DNA from: Pyrrhosoma nymphula
Lineage: Eukaryota; Arthropoda; Insecta; Odonata; Coenagrionidae
DNA: 64,000 nt
Direction of reading: 5' to 3'
NCBI GenBank assembly: GCA_963573305.1
Contig: OY754331.1
Coordinates: 68,437,275 to 68,501,274, forward strand
Under the pieces are notes generated by a model that was not told the origin of the DNA, searched no databases, and saw nothing but the letters and a program-made list of their open reading frames with translations. The translations under genes were made by a program, and so were the position numbers. Each line of letters begins with the position of its first letter. The first letter of the stretch is position 1. This document shows, piece by piece, positions 32,480 to 45,390 of the stretch.

Positions 32480-33045
32480 GTCTCTTTCCTAAATCCCCCT
32501 TCTTCCCGAATTTCCATTCTTTACCCCCTTCACTTCCTGTTTTTGCGTCATATTCTGGCAAATTAGGTGGGCTTTTTCATCTCACTCCATTCTTTGCCTT
32601 TATTCAACGACCTTTCTCGAAATCATCAAATCAGTCATTAAGTTCCCTTTATTCCTTGCTTCTTTATGGCTGTTGCGACCGTTTTTCCGAACGAAATAAG
32701 ATAAAAAATGACATTCACAATGGTAGGAGACTAAAGGTTGTTTCTATTAGGAAATGATTTTTTGCTCTCTTTCACCAACGCCGGAAAAGTCTGCGATTCT
32801 CAAGATTTGCAGTCTGTTTCTCCATTTCTCCGGGCGTTTCGATTAGTGACTCTCCTGTCGCCTTCGTTGGTTCTATTCTCTAACCCTTTTAAGATTCATT
32901 AGAGATCCTTGTTAATTCATTTACTCTCTTAACGACCTGTCAAAGCCAAGCCATATTTCTTGGATCGCCTTTAACGACTATAATTGGTTAACTGTAGGCA
33001 AGTATAGCCTTTAGCCTTTCACAATCCGTCGCCTGGGGGTGTATG
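32480..33045. other. No feature seen
   Basis: T-rich sequence; frames at 32,336-32,757 are low-complexity. Confidence 0.4.
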
Positions 33046-33046
33046 T

Positions 33047-33352
33047 TTTGAAACGCTCGAGATAATTTCGATCTCATTACTAAGGAGTCACGTGGTACAA
33101 TAACGAACGGTTCGAGATTTTGGTACGTACGAAAGCCTTTCGGATGGATAGCTTAGGCGCCCGAGGAGTTGTTTATCGCGTCTCTTATCTGGATTTTTAA
33201 TCCGATCAACATTATTCCGAAGATAGAAACTCGATCGGGAAGGCTGCCTGAGATTTTTAAAATCTGTTCAAATACACCAAAATCAATAACTGTTCGTGAT
33301 TGTACCACGTGACTCCTTTGTCACGTGAACGGAATTATCTCGAACGGTTCAT
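33047..33352. mobile_element. TIR element with CACGTG in inverted arms
   Basis: GTTTTGAAACGCTCGAGATAAT at the left faces ATTATCTCGAACGGTTCAT at the right; inside these, AAGGAGTCACGTGGTACAAT (from about 33,082) is the exact complement of ATTGTACCACGTGACTCCTT (about 33,299-33,318). About 300 bp, no coding frame; consistent with a MITE. Confidence 0.65.
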
Positions 33353-33585
33353 AAACATCCGCCGTGGAAGAGAAGAAATAGATCCTTGTCTATTTTCCCG
33401 CTTGGCTTTGTCTGATTGGTAAAGAAAAATCGTACGCCTCCTTGCTGGTTGCTCTAAAACAATATGGTGCATCTTTGCTTAGATCCGAAATATTGCTACA
33501 GCAAATGTAACCGTTGGCCACCGGTATGCCGTGGTATGCCGTTGCGCCGTCGGTCGATTAGAACCGATTGATGAGAGGATTTTCG

Positions 33586-33630
33586 TTGCTCATGGGCTTA
33601 GTGCTCATGGGCTTAGTGCTCATGGGCTAA
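33586..33630 (+). repeat. 15-bp minisatellite, 3 units
   Basis: GTGCTCATGGGCTTA repeated three times, the first with one change and the third ending in AA. Confidence 0.95.
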
Positions 33631-33876
33631 CAATGACGGGGTTGCTACAGGCCTGGAAAGCGTAGTCTACTGCGAAAAGTCATTGAGAATGGGAATTTAG
33701 TCTGGAAGTGTGCTTTTCGCAATAAAAATAATTATTGATTTCAATAAGTGAGGAGTATGATTTTAAGCACTGTCTGTTGGTGTGTAGGGAATAGTATATA
33801 GCTAGGTGGATAAATTTTTAATAAATTCGTGAGTTGGTTTACGGTAAAATTATAGTGTCTCGACCGCTGTGTTTGG

Positions 33877-34128
33877 CTGGATTCACGCGGACAAGTTACT
33901 TCCGCAAGAGCTTGCGGGGGATTTTACTAATACTAAATTTTTTCACAATTTAGAGCAGGGCTAGATTGTTTGCCGTTTACTAAAGCAAAAAATATACTTC
34001 TGCAAGTGATTTGTGCAACGTTTTTTAAGTTCTGCAATCGGACTTGCAGAGTGTTTACACCTGCAAGTTACATTGATACTCGCTTGCTGCAAGTAACTTG
34101 CGCAATAAACTTGCCTGTCTAAACCCAC
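33877..34128. mobile_element. MITE (family 4), uninterrupted copy
   Basis: Inverted ends: GGATTCACGCGGACAAGTTACTT against AAACTTGCCTGTCTAAACCCAC; interior has CTTGCGGGGGATTTTACTAAT and TTTGCCGTTTACT. It serves as the intact reference for the Helitron-split copy at 50,676-52,077. Confidence 0.7.
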
Positions 34129-34511
34129 GTTTAGAGAATAGAACTGCTGGCGTAGATGATCAAAGACTATCTCATCGTTAAAGTTCTTTAAATTAGGTAC
34201 TGATGAAGTCTTTGAAAAATGCCAACCACGCCTTTTGACTGAATCGCGTCCTTTTGAATGTTTAATGGGTGAAAATGCTTGAGGACACGGTGACCGTCCC
34301 TGTGATGTAGACAGCCCACAATACATCCCGTTTATCGTTTACCAACTCTCTTGCTTTATTTTCCCAAAAATCAGCAATAAAAATCAGGCGCACATTATAC
34401 ACGAAGATATGTGCTAAAGACTCCGCCAGTCTTACTTGGGGTTCGGAGGAGACAATTCGACTTTCTTTATCGCTTTTCGCCGAGGACTTTAATTCAGATC
34501 TCTTTGCAGGT

Positions 34512-34805
34512 CATACCCCAAGAGGATGAAATTTGCCATGAAAGAATCATTTGACTTAACCGGGATTTGAACCCGAATCTCCCTAATCCTGGTCATGCCA
34601 GCCAGTTACATCACAGAGCCTAACTAACTAACACACCTAAATAACACTAACTGGCTAACACACCTCACCAGCTATGGGAGATCCGTGTTCAAATCCCGGT
34701 TAAGTCAAATGATTCTTTCATGGCAAATTTCATCCTCTTGGAGCATATCTTTGACCCGTGCACGTGACTGAGAACCACATCCCTAGTGCATTTTCGAATT
34801 GGTTG
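34512..34805. mobile_element. Head-to-head tRNA-SINE dimer (foldback)
   Basis: Same family as 11,239-11,543. Inverted arms of about 105 bp around TCACAGAGCC...CTAACTGGC; B-box words GGTTCAAATCCCGG (right arm) and its complement (left arm); body CAAATGATTCTTTCATGGC; tail GAGCATATCTTTGACCCG on the right. The two dimers share the same head-to-head layout, so the dimer itself may be the mobile unit. Confidence 0.75.
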
Positions 34806-35500
34806 GAAAGCTCTTTGCTGGTATTTAGTAACCCTTGGCTTAAAACCCTTAGTAAACACTGGCAAAACAGTCAGTGGTTCAGTCGATTGGATAGAACTAC
34901 TTTCTCAATTAATCCCTCAGCAGATGTACCTAAGATTCCCGTGGTATAGTTTCAGGTGTATGCATATACTAATGCGATATGATACATTAAGCGCGTTCGG
35001 TCGTATTTCGAGATATTTTTACCATTTCCTATCTTATTGTCAGTGTGACTAAGGACTTATGAAGTCCATTAATGGCTAAATGACCATTTACGTTCTTGCA
35101 ATTAGTCCTAATTTGAATTGATTTGAGAATTAGTTTCTGAAGCATTATTTTATACATCCTAAGCCTTGGAAATACGAGTGTTTCTAAATTTTGGCGATAA
35201 TTGGGCTTTGAGCATGTTTGGCATTAAGTATCAACGCTCGATGAACGTCTTAAGAGGGCAATATTGTGAAGAAAAGTGAAATTTTAGAGGTGACTTCATT
35301 TAAGTGTAATGAAGGGAAGACTGTAATTAAATAAATATTCAATATTTTTCTTTGTAAATAACGCCATGCTATCAATCTGAGTATTCGGTTTTTTTAAATT
35401 GGTTTTGTAGAAATCGCTATCAATGTTGATGGAGATGCAATCGCCTTTACTGGACGTCATGGTGAAAAAGAAAACGAATGGGAGACTAGTGCACGCCGTG
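34806..35500. other. No feature seen
   Basis: AT-rich intergenic sequence without coding or repeat signals I can name. Confidence 0.4.
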
Positions 35501-35849
35501 TACATGAAGCTTACGCACACTGATCGCTACTTGAACGCCGCATCGCATCACCATCCCAGCCAGAAGATTTCACTGGTAGCCTAACTCGTTAATAGAGCAT
35601 ATAAGATATGCGACTCGGATTCACTAGCGAGCGAGAAAAAGCACCTGATGGCAGCATCACAAAGAAATGGATAGAGGAGTGAAATGGTCCTGAAAGGACC
35701 GAGAAGAAAGAAAGACGATGCCTTTCAAACACACTACCCGACCGAGAGGAAGAACCCAGACCAGACCCCAAGGCATATGAAACTATCCCTTGTACCCGAG
35801 CGAGTTCCGTTGAAGCGGGGGTATTTAACAGCACAGCAGTACACACTGT

Positions 35850-36640
35850 GGTGAAAAACATCCACGCACCTCTTTTCCACTTTGAAAGAAATTTTCACTG
35901 TCCACCGTTGATCGATTAATCTTCTAAACTGTGGGGCATACCTTTTAATCAGTCCGGATTACTTTCAGCAGAAGAAAGAGAGAGGGATTCTTCTTTCGTT
36001 CTTTCTTACTTCTCCCCGTGGATCCCGCGTGGTGCAAGCCGGCAAGGTCGGCCTTCCTTCGACCCCCTCGCGGGACGTCGTGGAGTTACAGCGTCGTGTC
36101 GTATCTTTTCTTCACTCGCTGAGCAGCCCGCTTTTAGTCGTCCACTCCGGTTATCATCCGTGACACGGCGGCAGTGGTTGTCCCGTCCTGCGTGTGTTTG
36201 GCGTGTTAAAAATGCGGGCCTTTTCGTCGTCCATCCACCACTGTCACTGTGTGTGTACGTGAGGGAGGATGAGCATATGTGTTGGTGTTTAAATATACGG
36301 ACCCGAAAGGTGGGGGGATAAGGTGAGGGGGTGCAGGGCACGAGGTGCCTTATGGGATAGGAGAGAGGTGGATAGAGAGGGAGAGTGAGATCGTGTGGTG
36401 GGGGAAGTTTTTCGCTTCTCCTGCTGCCCCCGAAATACAACACGTTCTCCTCCGTCCCCGGCTCTCTGTGCCTCCCTTCTCTCCAGGGCCCTGGAGCAGA
36501 GGTGGAGCGAAGGGAATTTTCATTGTTGCTCCGCCGAGCTGACAGAGCGGACCGGAGTGGAGCGATATGCCGTGTAATTGCTGCGCTTCGGCAGTTTCCT
36601 CACCGAAGTAAAATTTACTCACCGTATTCCTCAGCAAATC
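35850..36640 (-). promoter_or_regulatory. CpG-rich island with TATA-like box, candidate copy A promoter
   Basis: GC/CpG-rich 0.8 kb. On the minus strand a TATA-like TATATTTAAA lies at 36,297-36,288, followed downstream by about 280 bp of GC-rich leader-like sequence without in-frame signals, ending at a possible splice donor GAGAA|GTAAGA (GT at 36,009-36,008). Joined to the acceptor at 27,742 this would make a non-coding leader exon for copy A with an 8.3-kb intron. The plus-strand and minus-strand frames here (60-145 codons) reflect composition. Confidence 0.35.
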
Positions 36641-36649
36641 GGAGTGCCT

Positions 36650-37600
36650 ATTTCTTCTGGGCCATGGCTTAGAATTGGTAGTATAGAAACATTTTGGAGG
36701 GAAACTCGCATGTGTGCTTCTCGCAGTTTCAATACCGATTTATCTCTTGATATTGATGATTTTGAAGTCGTATCTTATTTTAAATGTAAATACTGGAATC
36801 TGAACATGGAAGATCATACATGGGTGGTCCACAAAAATGCATTAAGATAACAATAATGTAATCACAACCTATGAGTTTCAGAGGAAAGAGTCAGGGGACG
36901 AAGACGCTGCCGCACAAGCCCATAGCCACCATCACTCAATCATCTCCGTCATCATCATCCTGATTTCGATAAGTACTGTTCGTATCCCGTCCGCTTAACG
37001 CGCGTCCCCAATACCAAGAAGAAATTGCCCAATCTAAGAAGAATAAGTGCCCGATGAAGCCTCATATGTATTATTTTGTTCCCCATTTTTTCCCATACTC
37101 CGTATGGATGTGCTTTACTACTTGTGGAGGGAGAATTGCCATAATTTCATTCGTGTAAACTTTGCAAATTTAGTCCCGACACCAAATGCTTAAATGGTGA
37201 TCGTAAATCCCACCGAAACGAAGTGAAATCAGAACAGTCTCACGAAGCTGGACTCAATCATCCCCTATTGTTAATGCTTGTTAAATGCTTGTTAATGCTC
37301 GAGTGTGCTCGCCCGAGATAAATTGTCGTGTTCTCACTTTAATTACTTCGTTTAATACCTCTAGATTCAGTGTACTTATTTCCTCTTTCTTTAGTTTTAG
37401 GTTAGAATTAAGATTTATTTTGTTTTTTTTTGTGCGATTTTGCCTTCTTTGTCTTCATGAAATTAAATGTTATTTAATTGTAAAAAGTTTGTATCATCAT
37501 TGTTCTATCGCCTTTTCTCACAGTCACGCTCGCACCGAAGCCATCAACCTTCGCGACTTCACGCGATCACGATTTCTTGTCAATTTCGCACGCTAGTCAA
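36650..37600. other. No gene seen
   Basis: Frames at 36,578 and 37,285 have no recognisable features. Confidence 0.4.
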
Positions 37601-37609
37601 TAACCCGCC

Positions 37610-37880
37610 CTTTGTAGGACTCGCGCTCATCCCCCGACAAGCCGACCGGTGCATTCCTTTTTCCCCCACCCCTTCTCATCCTCCCCTTTCCCGGGGCGCA
37701 GGGTTCCCCTTTCATTTGTAGCGCCTCGTCTTCGTCATCGCGGACGACGTGCTTGGCGCCCAAACCCCTGTGTCTCCCCAATACCCTCCCATTCATTCAA
37801 TCGGCCCCCCAAAGTGAGACCTCTCCCCCACCTCCTCCCACCGATCCCTTCGCGTTGTCGTATGGGAGACGGGAGGAAAA
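37610..37880 (+). other. C-rich stretch
   Basis: Pyrimidine-rich (CCCCCACCCC, CCTCCCCTTTCCC), giving Pro/Ser frames on plus and Gly/Arg frames on minus. No gene. Confidence 0.5.
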
Positions 37881-37984
37881 AGGGGAGGTTACAATATATA
37901 TTAGTCACTCACAACGAAATTTACGCCAATTTCCAACAAAAATGAAGGATACCAAACGGGGTGGGGGAAAGGAAAGTGAAAAGT

Positions 37985-38335
37985 AATTTCTGACATGGAT
38001 GTTTCGGGCTTGTAGGCCCTTCTTCTGCCAAGAAGAGTGCAAGGTACTCTGCCATTCATTGCTGGGTCATCTCCCAAAGCTTGGTAAATCTGCTCGGGTA
38101 TTTTGTAATGCCCTTCTGTTCTGACGGTGTGCCGCATATTCCGTTAATAAGTGTTGGATGGACCACGGGGCATCATAGCTTTCACACCGTAGCTGCTCCC
38201 CTCTCTACGTAGGATAAATCCATGTGCCTGCCAAGTATGCCCTATTCCCAGCCGTGCTAGCTCTTTATTTCTTCTTTCTGTCTGAACTGCTCTGAGGCTT
38301 GCATCTCTCACATACGAACTAACAGCTGATGACAC
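37985..38335 (-). pseudogene. Non-LTR retrotransposon C-terminal remnant (RNase H-linked region)
   Basis: Minus frames read QTERRNKELARLGIGHTWQA then HGFILRRE, and after a stop and shift IYQALGDDPAMNGRV. This matches the C-terminal end of insect non-LTR polyproteins with RNase H, which carry a LaRLRIGHTrlTHgyLL box, a zinc-knuckle HIL.eC region and a terminal LGDD segment. The knuckle residues are lost (GVKAMMPRGPSNTY) and the frame is broken, so it is dead. Confidence 0.72.
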
Positions 38336-38339
38336 CCGA

Positions 38340-40690
38340 TACTAACGCCATGCATTCTCTGAAAATAACTGTTTAAAGAACTCTGCGATGGGTAGCGCGA
38401 TTCTAACTCCTCGACCTAAGTGTTGGCCGACTGGACTACCAATGGATTAGGAGTAGGTATCGTTTTATCCGTACATGTTTAAAAATATAATTTTAAAGCA
38501 GTTATGCCATTCTGCATCACGGCTGCATATTGACATTGAGGCTGTATGCGCATGGTTAGGATGGGCTTATACGGTTGCAATGAAGCAATAATCACTTTTG
38601 CACTCATAAATGCGACTGTTGGAGAGTGCTATATCAACGATGGGTGGCACTACACAGAGATTAAGATTTTTCTTAAACGAAGAAAATATATCCACGCAGA
38701 ATTGTTTATTTGAAAGAAATCGACACCAATGGTAAAATTTAAAGACTACATCATACTTTTTCGCCATTTCCGCGGCGGAATTTCAAGGCAGACAATTGAT
38801 AATGGCTTGAAATTAATTTTAGTACTTCCGAAAGAGAGTAGCATATCAGATATCAGAGTTCTACTAGAGTTGTCCTAAGTTACTCATTTGAAATAGCCGC
38901 TGAGTGGGATTTCTCTATGATGCATTTTTTCTTAAATTTTAATACATTTATCAATTTTTGTTCATCTTTCATCGTTTATATAGTGTCAGCGGGTTATCCC
39001 AGAGGGTAGAACGTTCCGGAGTTTAAAAGAACGCTGTATTAGTCTTAAATAGCATCGTATGCAGAAATGATAGGCACTTAATTAAAGGACCTTCAATGTC
39101 TAAATAGAATACTTCCTTGAACTCATGTTGAACTTGTCAAGGGGCGTTTTAGTTATGAAAATGAAAACAAATCATTACTATGACGCAAATAGGTTCATTT
39201 AAATGAAAGTGATAAAAAGGTGTTGCGATATATAAACACAATTGGAAATTTTTTTAATTGGTCCCCTTTTCAACCTCCACCGGGCGAAAAAATAAATGCA
39301 TTTATTCATGTCGTAAACCCTTAAATCGGACCAAGGTTATTGTGTGCTAAAGCCAGTAGGCAGCAAATAAAATAGAAATCCCTGTAATAATCTCAAGTCA
39401 GATTATAATAACTCCCATCAAGATCATTATCAGGTCCTAAAAAACAAATCATATGCATAATTGCTATACTTACATCAGGTTTCATCTTCCCTGATGGTAA
39501 TTGACGCGCAGGATATTTAGCCATTGGTAAAGTAAACATTTAAGCTGAGTACCCATGACATAATTAATTTCAGCAACCGGATATATTGTATATATCGCAT
39601 ACGGCTGTTTTAAACTCGATTGATAATAAAATGTCCACATAAAATGTGGATTAAAAGTTATTTTTCTAGCGATAAAAGTTCGCATTTCATCAAAAGTTTC
39701 AATATCCAAAGTGTTCTCATTGCCAACGCCTCGATCTGCTTTATACTGACAGCGCGAAAAGGTACTTGCTTTGACCACACATGAAGGATTTGCGCTAAAA
39801 ACATTCATGTAACATAATCAATGATTAAAACGTCTTACTCTATACTGTACTCTCTCATGATATTGGAATAGCTTAGGTACTTAATTTGCGAAAGTTGAGT
39901 TCATGTATTGTTTCTGATAGTGGGCATTAAATTAGCCCCGTCGTTTTTCCCAGTGATTCCGTCAGATTTGGAACCAATCAAGGTTTAACAACGAGCCCTG
40001 CTGAAGCTCTGATAACTAAACACGAACTAAATAATAGCATATAAGTGTTTACTTCTGCTAAGTGAGGATACTTAAGGTCGGTAGATGTGAACGAATATTA
40101 CTGCAACCACTCACGCCGAAAACTCGACTCAAATGGAGCCAGAGCGCCGTCCTCCTGTAATTAGGTAAGAAAAATTGTTTGAGCCAGTTTTAATCACTAT
40201 CAATGGCAAGTTTTAAAAAGTATTATATTACTAAAACATAATGTGTATTTTGCGTTACGAAATGCGTCGCAAAGGAACAAATGGAACTTAGCGGATTTGT
40301 ATTTGGTGTTTACTAAACTTGCGACACCCTGTCATTAAGAGATTTTGTAACACTGAAAAGAAAATGAGGGGAAATCATTGAAAATTTCTGTAAGAGGTGA
40401 ATTTCGCGTAAATGATCATACGTTCCCAAATATTTCCGAAGGAGCACCAGCTTAATTAACGCTATCTGCCAGCGCCCCATCCCTTATTAATTGTTCAGAG
40501 TTCACGGCTCTTGTGGAAATCGATCCCGGCGAAAAATGATGGAAAATTATTTGAATAATTCGTCGAAGGTAAGGGAATACGTTGGTGGATCGAGCGCTGA
40601 TGAAATTGTAACGTTAGGAACCGTTGGGTTAAATATCCTGTAAATTGAGAAAATCTCGGGTAATCTTAAACTTGTAGTGTCCTTTCGTCA
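38340..40690. other. Intergenic, no gene seen
   Basis: AT-rich. Around 38,395-38,450 the minus strand has a tRNA-like GGTAGTCCAGTCGGCC and GGAGTTAGAATC that may be an old SINE. The 108-codon minus frame at 39,482-39,808 is unrecognised. Confidence 0.35.
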
Positions 40691-41040
40691 ACATGTCGTT
40701 GGTTCCTTGGACAGTGGGCTCTTTCCGTTCGCTTTGGCTGCCCACTTCGCAACACATCAGGACACTTGCTTTCCATTCTTTTCAGAGCCTGCGCACTAGT
40801 CAGTGCACTTCAAAGCAGATCGGGATCGGAGAAAATGTCCGTTTTTCTGTGCGCTAACAAATGAAAGAACTGCGATGATCGTATTCGCGACTGTTTTTTG
40901 TGTTGTATCCATGCGTAAAACATGGATAATGTGAAGTTTTTAATTACTTGTAGTATATGGTTTGCGTTTTTAAACAATTATTTTATTTTGTAACTGATCA
41001 AATTGCTAAAATCCATTATGTAACTGTCGAGGATTTGTTA
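40690..41040 (+). repeat. Dispersed repeat (family 2)
   Basis: Shares TTTTCAGAGCCTGCGCACTAG, CAGTGCACTTCAAAGCAGATCG and AAAACATGGATAATGTGAAG with the copies at 15.1 and 60.5 kb. Confidence 0.65.
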
Positions 41041-43700
41041 CAAAAAATCAACTCATAGCCAAGTTGCCAACGTTTCCATTACATTCTTTAATCTTCATCT
41101 GGGCTTCGAGGGATATGTATTTGGGGGGACCTGTAATACCCGTTTCTGGTGATTTTAGGTATTTTTTTCCTACGTACATGGGGGTCGCAACTCCTTAGCT
41201 ATAATGGCAAAGCATTTTGTCAGAAGCATTTTGCAGTTACCAAGAAAACGCAAAAAAGCGGTGGATTGTACTAATAGTTATGGATAAAAACTTATCTAAG
41301 TAAAGGTTTGTATTTTTTTCTCCAGCCGAATTTGATTATTATCGCTTCCAATTTTCAATATGGCAAACCAAATTGTCAAATATTTCTTCTTTAAAAAATG
41401 GCTTTTTAAAATAACTTTTTATTTTCAGGAATACGAAAAATGTATAGTCATTAAATCATTTAGAAAATTTCATTTCTTTTCTTGTGCTGGTAAAATTATT
41501 TTTCTGGTTTTTAGCGGAGATATGGCATCTTAATTGAAAATGTTACATGAGCTAATTTAACAGCTCTTCCCCATGCATGGAACTGGCATTTATTTACCGG
41601 TAGATACCGATTCTAGTCTTCGGGTTTCCTTTTGAATGTATTCTAAGGTGTAATTAGCAACAGGAACGGGGATGGAGGTCTTCTTGCGGGCTAAAGAAAG
41701 TAGTCAATCAAGCGGCAACAAAGTCATTTAGCGTCGATTTTCGACTTCGATTGATTTTCGCTCACATGCGTTGCACTTTTAGGCATATCTTTTTATTTAA
41801 GTGTGGATTATATACTGTTAAAGAAACTTATGCTGTGGGGAATATGTTTTCAGCTCGAATGAAAGTTATTTTATTTTCCGAGAGGGTGTTTTTACCCAGG
41901 CGGTTTTTCTGGTTACTACTGAAAACGATAAGCATGTTGCTTAGGTCGCTTCAAAATGTGACTCCGTGCTCTTTACTCTCTGAAGTCGATGAATCCAACA
42001 TGGGATGTTTGTGGGGGACGTGATTGTACTCCGATGGCTGCAAAGCTCATAGTTTATGCATGGAAACTGGGGATATATGGATGGGAAATACGGTCACATA
42101 CGGCGTTGAATGTATTCGGTTGCATGTCATGTCGTAGTACAGACCTAAAAGCAATCTGTTCAGGGTTATTGTCGTAGGGAAAATCATCAATCATCTATGT
42201 GTGCGAGGTATAGTTTTAGTGGAGACTTTCCATGAGAAAATGGTCGAAAATCTAAAAGCTTTCTCCTCCTTCATGTGCATTTTCTATGTGCCACCTGTAG
42301 ACTACACGGTGTAGGGTCTCGTGAGCCTTTTGTGTTGGCTGCAGCAAGTGGCGTTATTAATCCCGTGGCGAAGCAGATGAAAGAAAGAAATGTTTTCCCA
42401 TTTTCTTAACACAAAGACACCTTGTGATTAAAAGTCATTTGTTGAATCAATTACTAATGCTCACATTTTCTTTCTCTCGATCCTAGAATACCTTTTTACG
42501 ATCGTGCTTTCGCGTAATCATAAGTACCGTCCGCTGGTACTATTAATTACTGGTTGAACTTGACGATTTTATCGTGAATCGTTTCAGTTTTAAACCTGCC
42601 AATGGAAATATCATGGCCCCCAGAGGTAGGTTTCTGATTTCATTGCAATGTTATCAGGGCCTCAATGGCCCATTTTAAATGTTCTTGTTCTGAAGAACTA
42701 GTACTGGTGATGTTTAATTAACTTTATCCTTCTATATAAGTGCATATCATGCAGTTCCATTGTTTTCGTTGAGATTAGTACAATAAATGGATATACGTAT
42801 CGCACAGACAGTCCTGCATTTACGTGCTCAGCGTTCTTTGTTGCTTTCAATGTTTATTACTTTTTGCCTATTGAATTACTAAAAGTGACAATTTAACTAT
42901 GCTGTAGCCGACTGATACTACCATTAGGTTTGCTTTTCTTTGCAATTATTACATTTCTCTCTGTAGTTATATTAATTACTTACGTCTAGCAAAATGAAGG
43001 TATTACTTTGTGAAACATATTTATCCCTTTTCAAGTAATTATGCACTTAATATACCCTTAAACGACAAGTCTTGAAATCTCCGCTGGCAACTAAATAATT
43101 CCTCAGATCTCAGCGGTAAAAATGTGTTTCACCGAGAGCCTTTGATTTTAATTAATTGTAAATGTTGAACGAAATGTCTCTCACAAAGAAATCTAATGCA
43201 AAAAGGCTCATGGTTAGTTGATTATTACCTTAATCCTTAAAAAAAACCATCATTACTTTCAGACGGCTTCGTTTTTAACTTAATTATAAGTAAATTAGCC
43301 AAAATCCCTACATTTAATTAAATGCAAAGAACCTTATCCAGTACACCGGCTTCTCCGCTGACTTTTACTAATGTATCCGAGTCTCCCAAACAATGTCCTT
43401 TAGAACATCGCAAAAAACATTCTGGCAATAATCACGTATGGTCCTCTCAGTGCCGCAAGTATCTAATGTCGTTTACGGTTTTTTGTAGAAAACGAAGGAT
43501 AAAGTCGACAGTTAATGAAAATATATTTTTAAATAAACATATTTTTCAAAAAGTCAACAAATTATTTTTTCAAAACCCTCGATGGTGGCAGGACGGCGCA
43601 GACACAGTTGCCATGCCGCTATTGAATCAGTGGTTGTTAACTCGGTTTGTTAAGGTAACTTTTCCTCATTTTCAGAGGTGTGATGTAAAAGTAGCGTAGC
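41041..43700. other. Intergenic, no gene seen
   Basis: Nothing recognisable; the 125-codon plus frame at 43,322-43,699 has no known domain and no matching signals. Confidence 0.4.
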
Positions 43701-43702
43701 CA

Positions 43703-43756
43703 GTAACAATTCTATTGGCCGTTACAATTCTATTGCCCGTAATAATTCTATGAAAG
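43703..43756 (+). repeat. 18-bp minisatellite, 3 units
   Basis: GTAACAATTCTATTGGCC, GTTACAATTCTATTGCCC and GTAATAATTCTATGAAAG in tandem. Confidence 0.9.
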
Positions 43757-45072
43757 TGGGATGAAGGCAAAGAAGGTAATCTTAGAGTAGTAACGGTAGT
43801 AATTAGCTTGAGCTCAAGTGGGTGACGGGCATGGGAGAATGGAGATAAGCGTACACTGGCAGATAATTCGTTGAATGTTACTTCCTTTCCATTCTGGCGT
43901 TACCTATACCATGTACACTTATACAGGCATCACCAGATCGTGGATAGATTGGCTGAGAGGAATTAACAAACCCAAAGTTAATGATGTTAAATAAATTTCC
44001 AATAGGCATAGTAATAATATACAGGCATAGTTATGAATAAATATAAGGTGTATGATGTAAGATTCACATAAGCACGCAGGCGCAATACAAATTTTCCAAA
44101 TCCTGCCCAAGATTGCTCCTGGATCCGCCCCTGATTTAGTCTATCGTAAAAGTGACCGACACTCGTCAATTACTTCAACTAAGAGCACAATGAAAACTAC
44201 GGTATAACATTCTTCATTATTATTCTTGTCACATGCCCGTGGAAAATAAATGTGGCTGAAATTGCGCTAGAATTTACGGTTGAAAAAAAGTAGGTATAGG
44301 TAATATAAATTATTTCCATAAACTTTTTCCCCTCGTAAAACTCGAAGCTTGGAGATAACTTATGTATTAAAAATTTAGTTCCTGGTTAGGAAGGAAACTA
44401 GTATAGTGTAATAGTCACCCCCTATCAATTTCCTTATCACAGGGGTTCTAATAATTATTCTGTCACGCGGTCCTAAACACGCGACGTTATATACTGTATC
44501 AGCCCGACACACAAAAGGTACCCTTCACTTTATCACTTCTTACCTTGAGAGAGATCCTTTCTTTTGGTAGTCCTTGGCGGCAAAGGTTAATGAATTAATT
44601 CATGCACAAAAATGATACACTTGAACAATACATATATTTATAATAACCCTTTTATTCTTCATAAGAAAACAAATTCACTTTGGTTAATCAATTAATTAAT
44701 ATATGTTCCCTTCTCAAATATATTCGTATTAATTTATGTTTGTTGTACTTCACCGGATATTGCACAATGTGACTTCCGCCGATACTCTATTCCCCAGTAT
44801 CTGTTTATCGGATTCCTGGATCCTTCCTTAACACAGGACACTGGCGTTGGTAATTGCTGTCCAAAGCTGCTTACTCCCGGCTAATTATCACTGCAAAAAC
44901 TCCAGACTGACTTTCACTCGATGACCGGTCCTTCGGCTTCCCTGAGTGAGTGAGTGCTGACTTCGTTGAAACCTTGAGTGTCCTCCCCCTACGTTCCTTC
45001 TGACTTTTTCCTAAGCAGCCTCGTCCCTTGTTTGACAAGCCCTTATATACTTTCTCCCCACCCCTCCTGTAT

Positions 45073-45087
45073 GTTCTAGAACATTCC
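45073..45087 (-). promoter_or_regulatory. Consensus heat-shock element
   Basis: GTTCTAGAACATTCC holds three alternating nGAAn/nTTCn units without mismatch, 24 bp upstream of a TATA box in the minus orientation. Confidence 0.6.
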
Positions 45088-45185
45088 AGGTTTTCTCAAC
45101 TTGCTCTCGTATCTGATAGGCTATTCCCTTCCTATTATTACAATTTTGATTACCCCTTCCATCCTTTCTTTGCCTTGCAGCTTTC

Positions 45186-45312
45186 ATAACACAGACGGCA
45201 TTGTTTTTAGTTTGTTTACGTAACACGAAAACAGTATTGTTTTAAATTTGTTTTCGTAACACAAACGGCATTGTTTTAAGTTTGTTTGCATGATACGGAA
45301 ACGGTATTGTTG
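45186..45312. repeat. ~36-bp tandem repeats, 3.5 units (LTR U3)
   Basis: Units carry (A/G)NGGCATTGTTTTTAGTTTGT and GTAACAC. Located at the start of the presumed U3, where enhancer repeats often lie. Confidence 0.85.
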
Positions 45313-45390
45313 CCTCGCGGTAGCACGTGTTCCCAAAATACCCACAATGGCGTCCTTAATTGTAAACTTATGCCAAAATGGCGTGTTACA

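Larger units (their letters stand above)
44461..45390 (-). mobile_element. Solo-LTR-like sequence with heat-shock element
   Basis: Read on the minus strand it begins TGTAACACGCCATTTTGG and ends CCGCGTGACA (TG...CA, 930 bp). Order: 3.5 tandem repeats of about 36 bp (45,312-45,186), a consensus heat-shock element nTTCnnGAAnnTTCn (45,073-45,087), TATATAA 24 bp further (45,049-45,043), and AATAAA (44,656-44,651). This is the U3-R-U5 order of an LTR retrotransposon. No internal domain or second LTR is near and no clear target duplication is seen, so it is a solo or truncated LTR. Confidence 0.65.

Noticed and set aside
43322..43699. 125-codon plus-strand frame
   Set aside because: No recognisable domain, no nearby splice or promoter pattern; chance frame likely.
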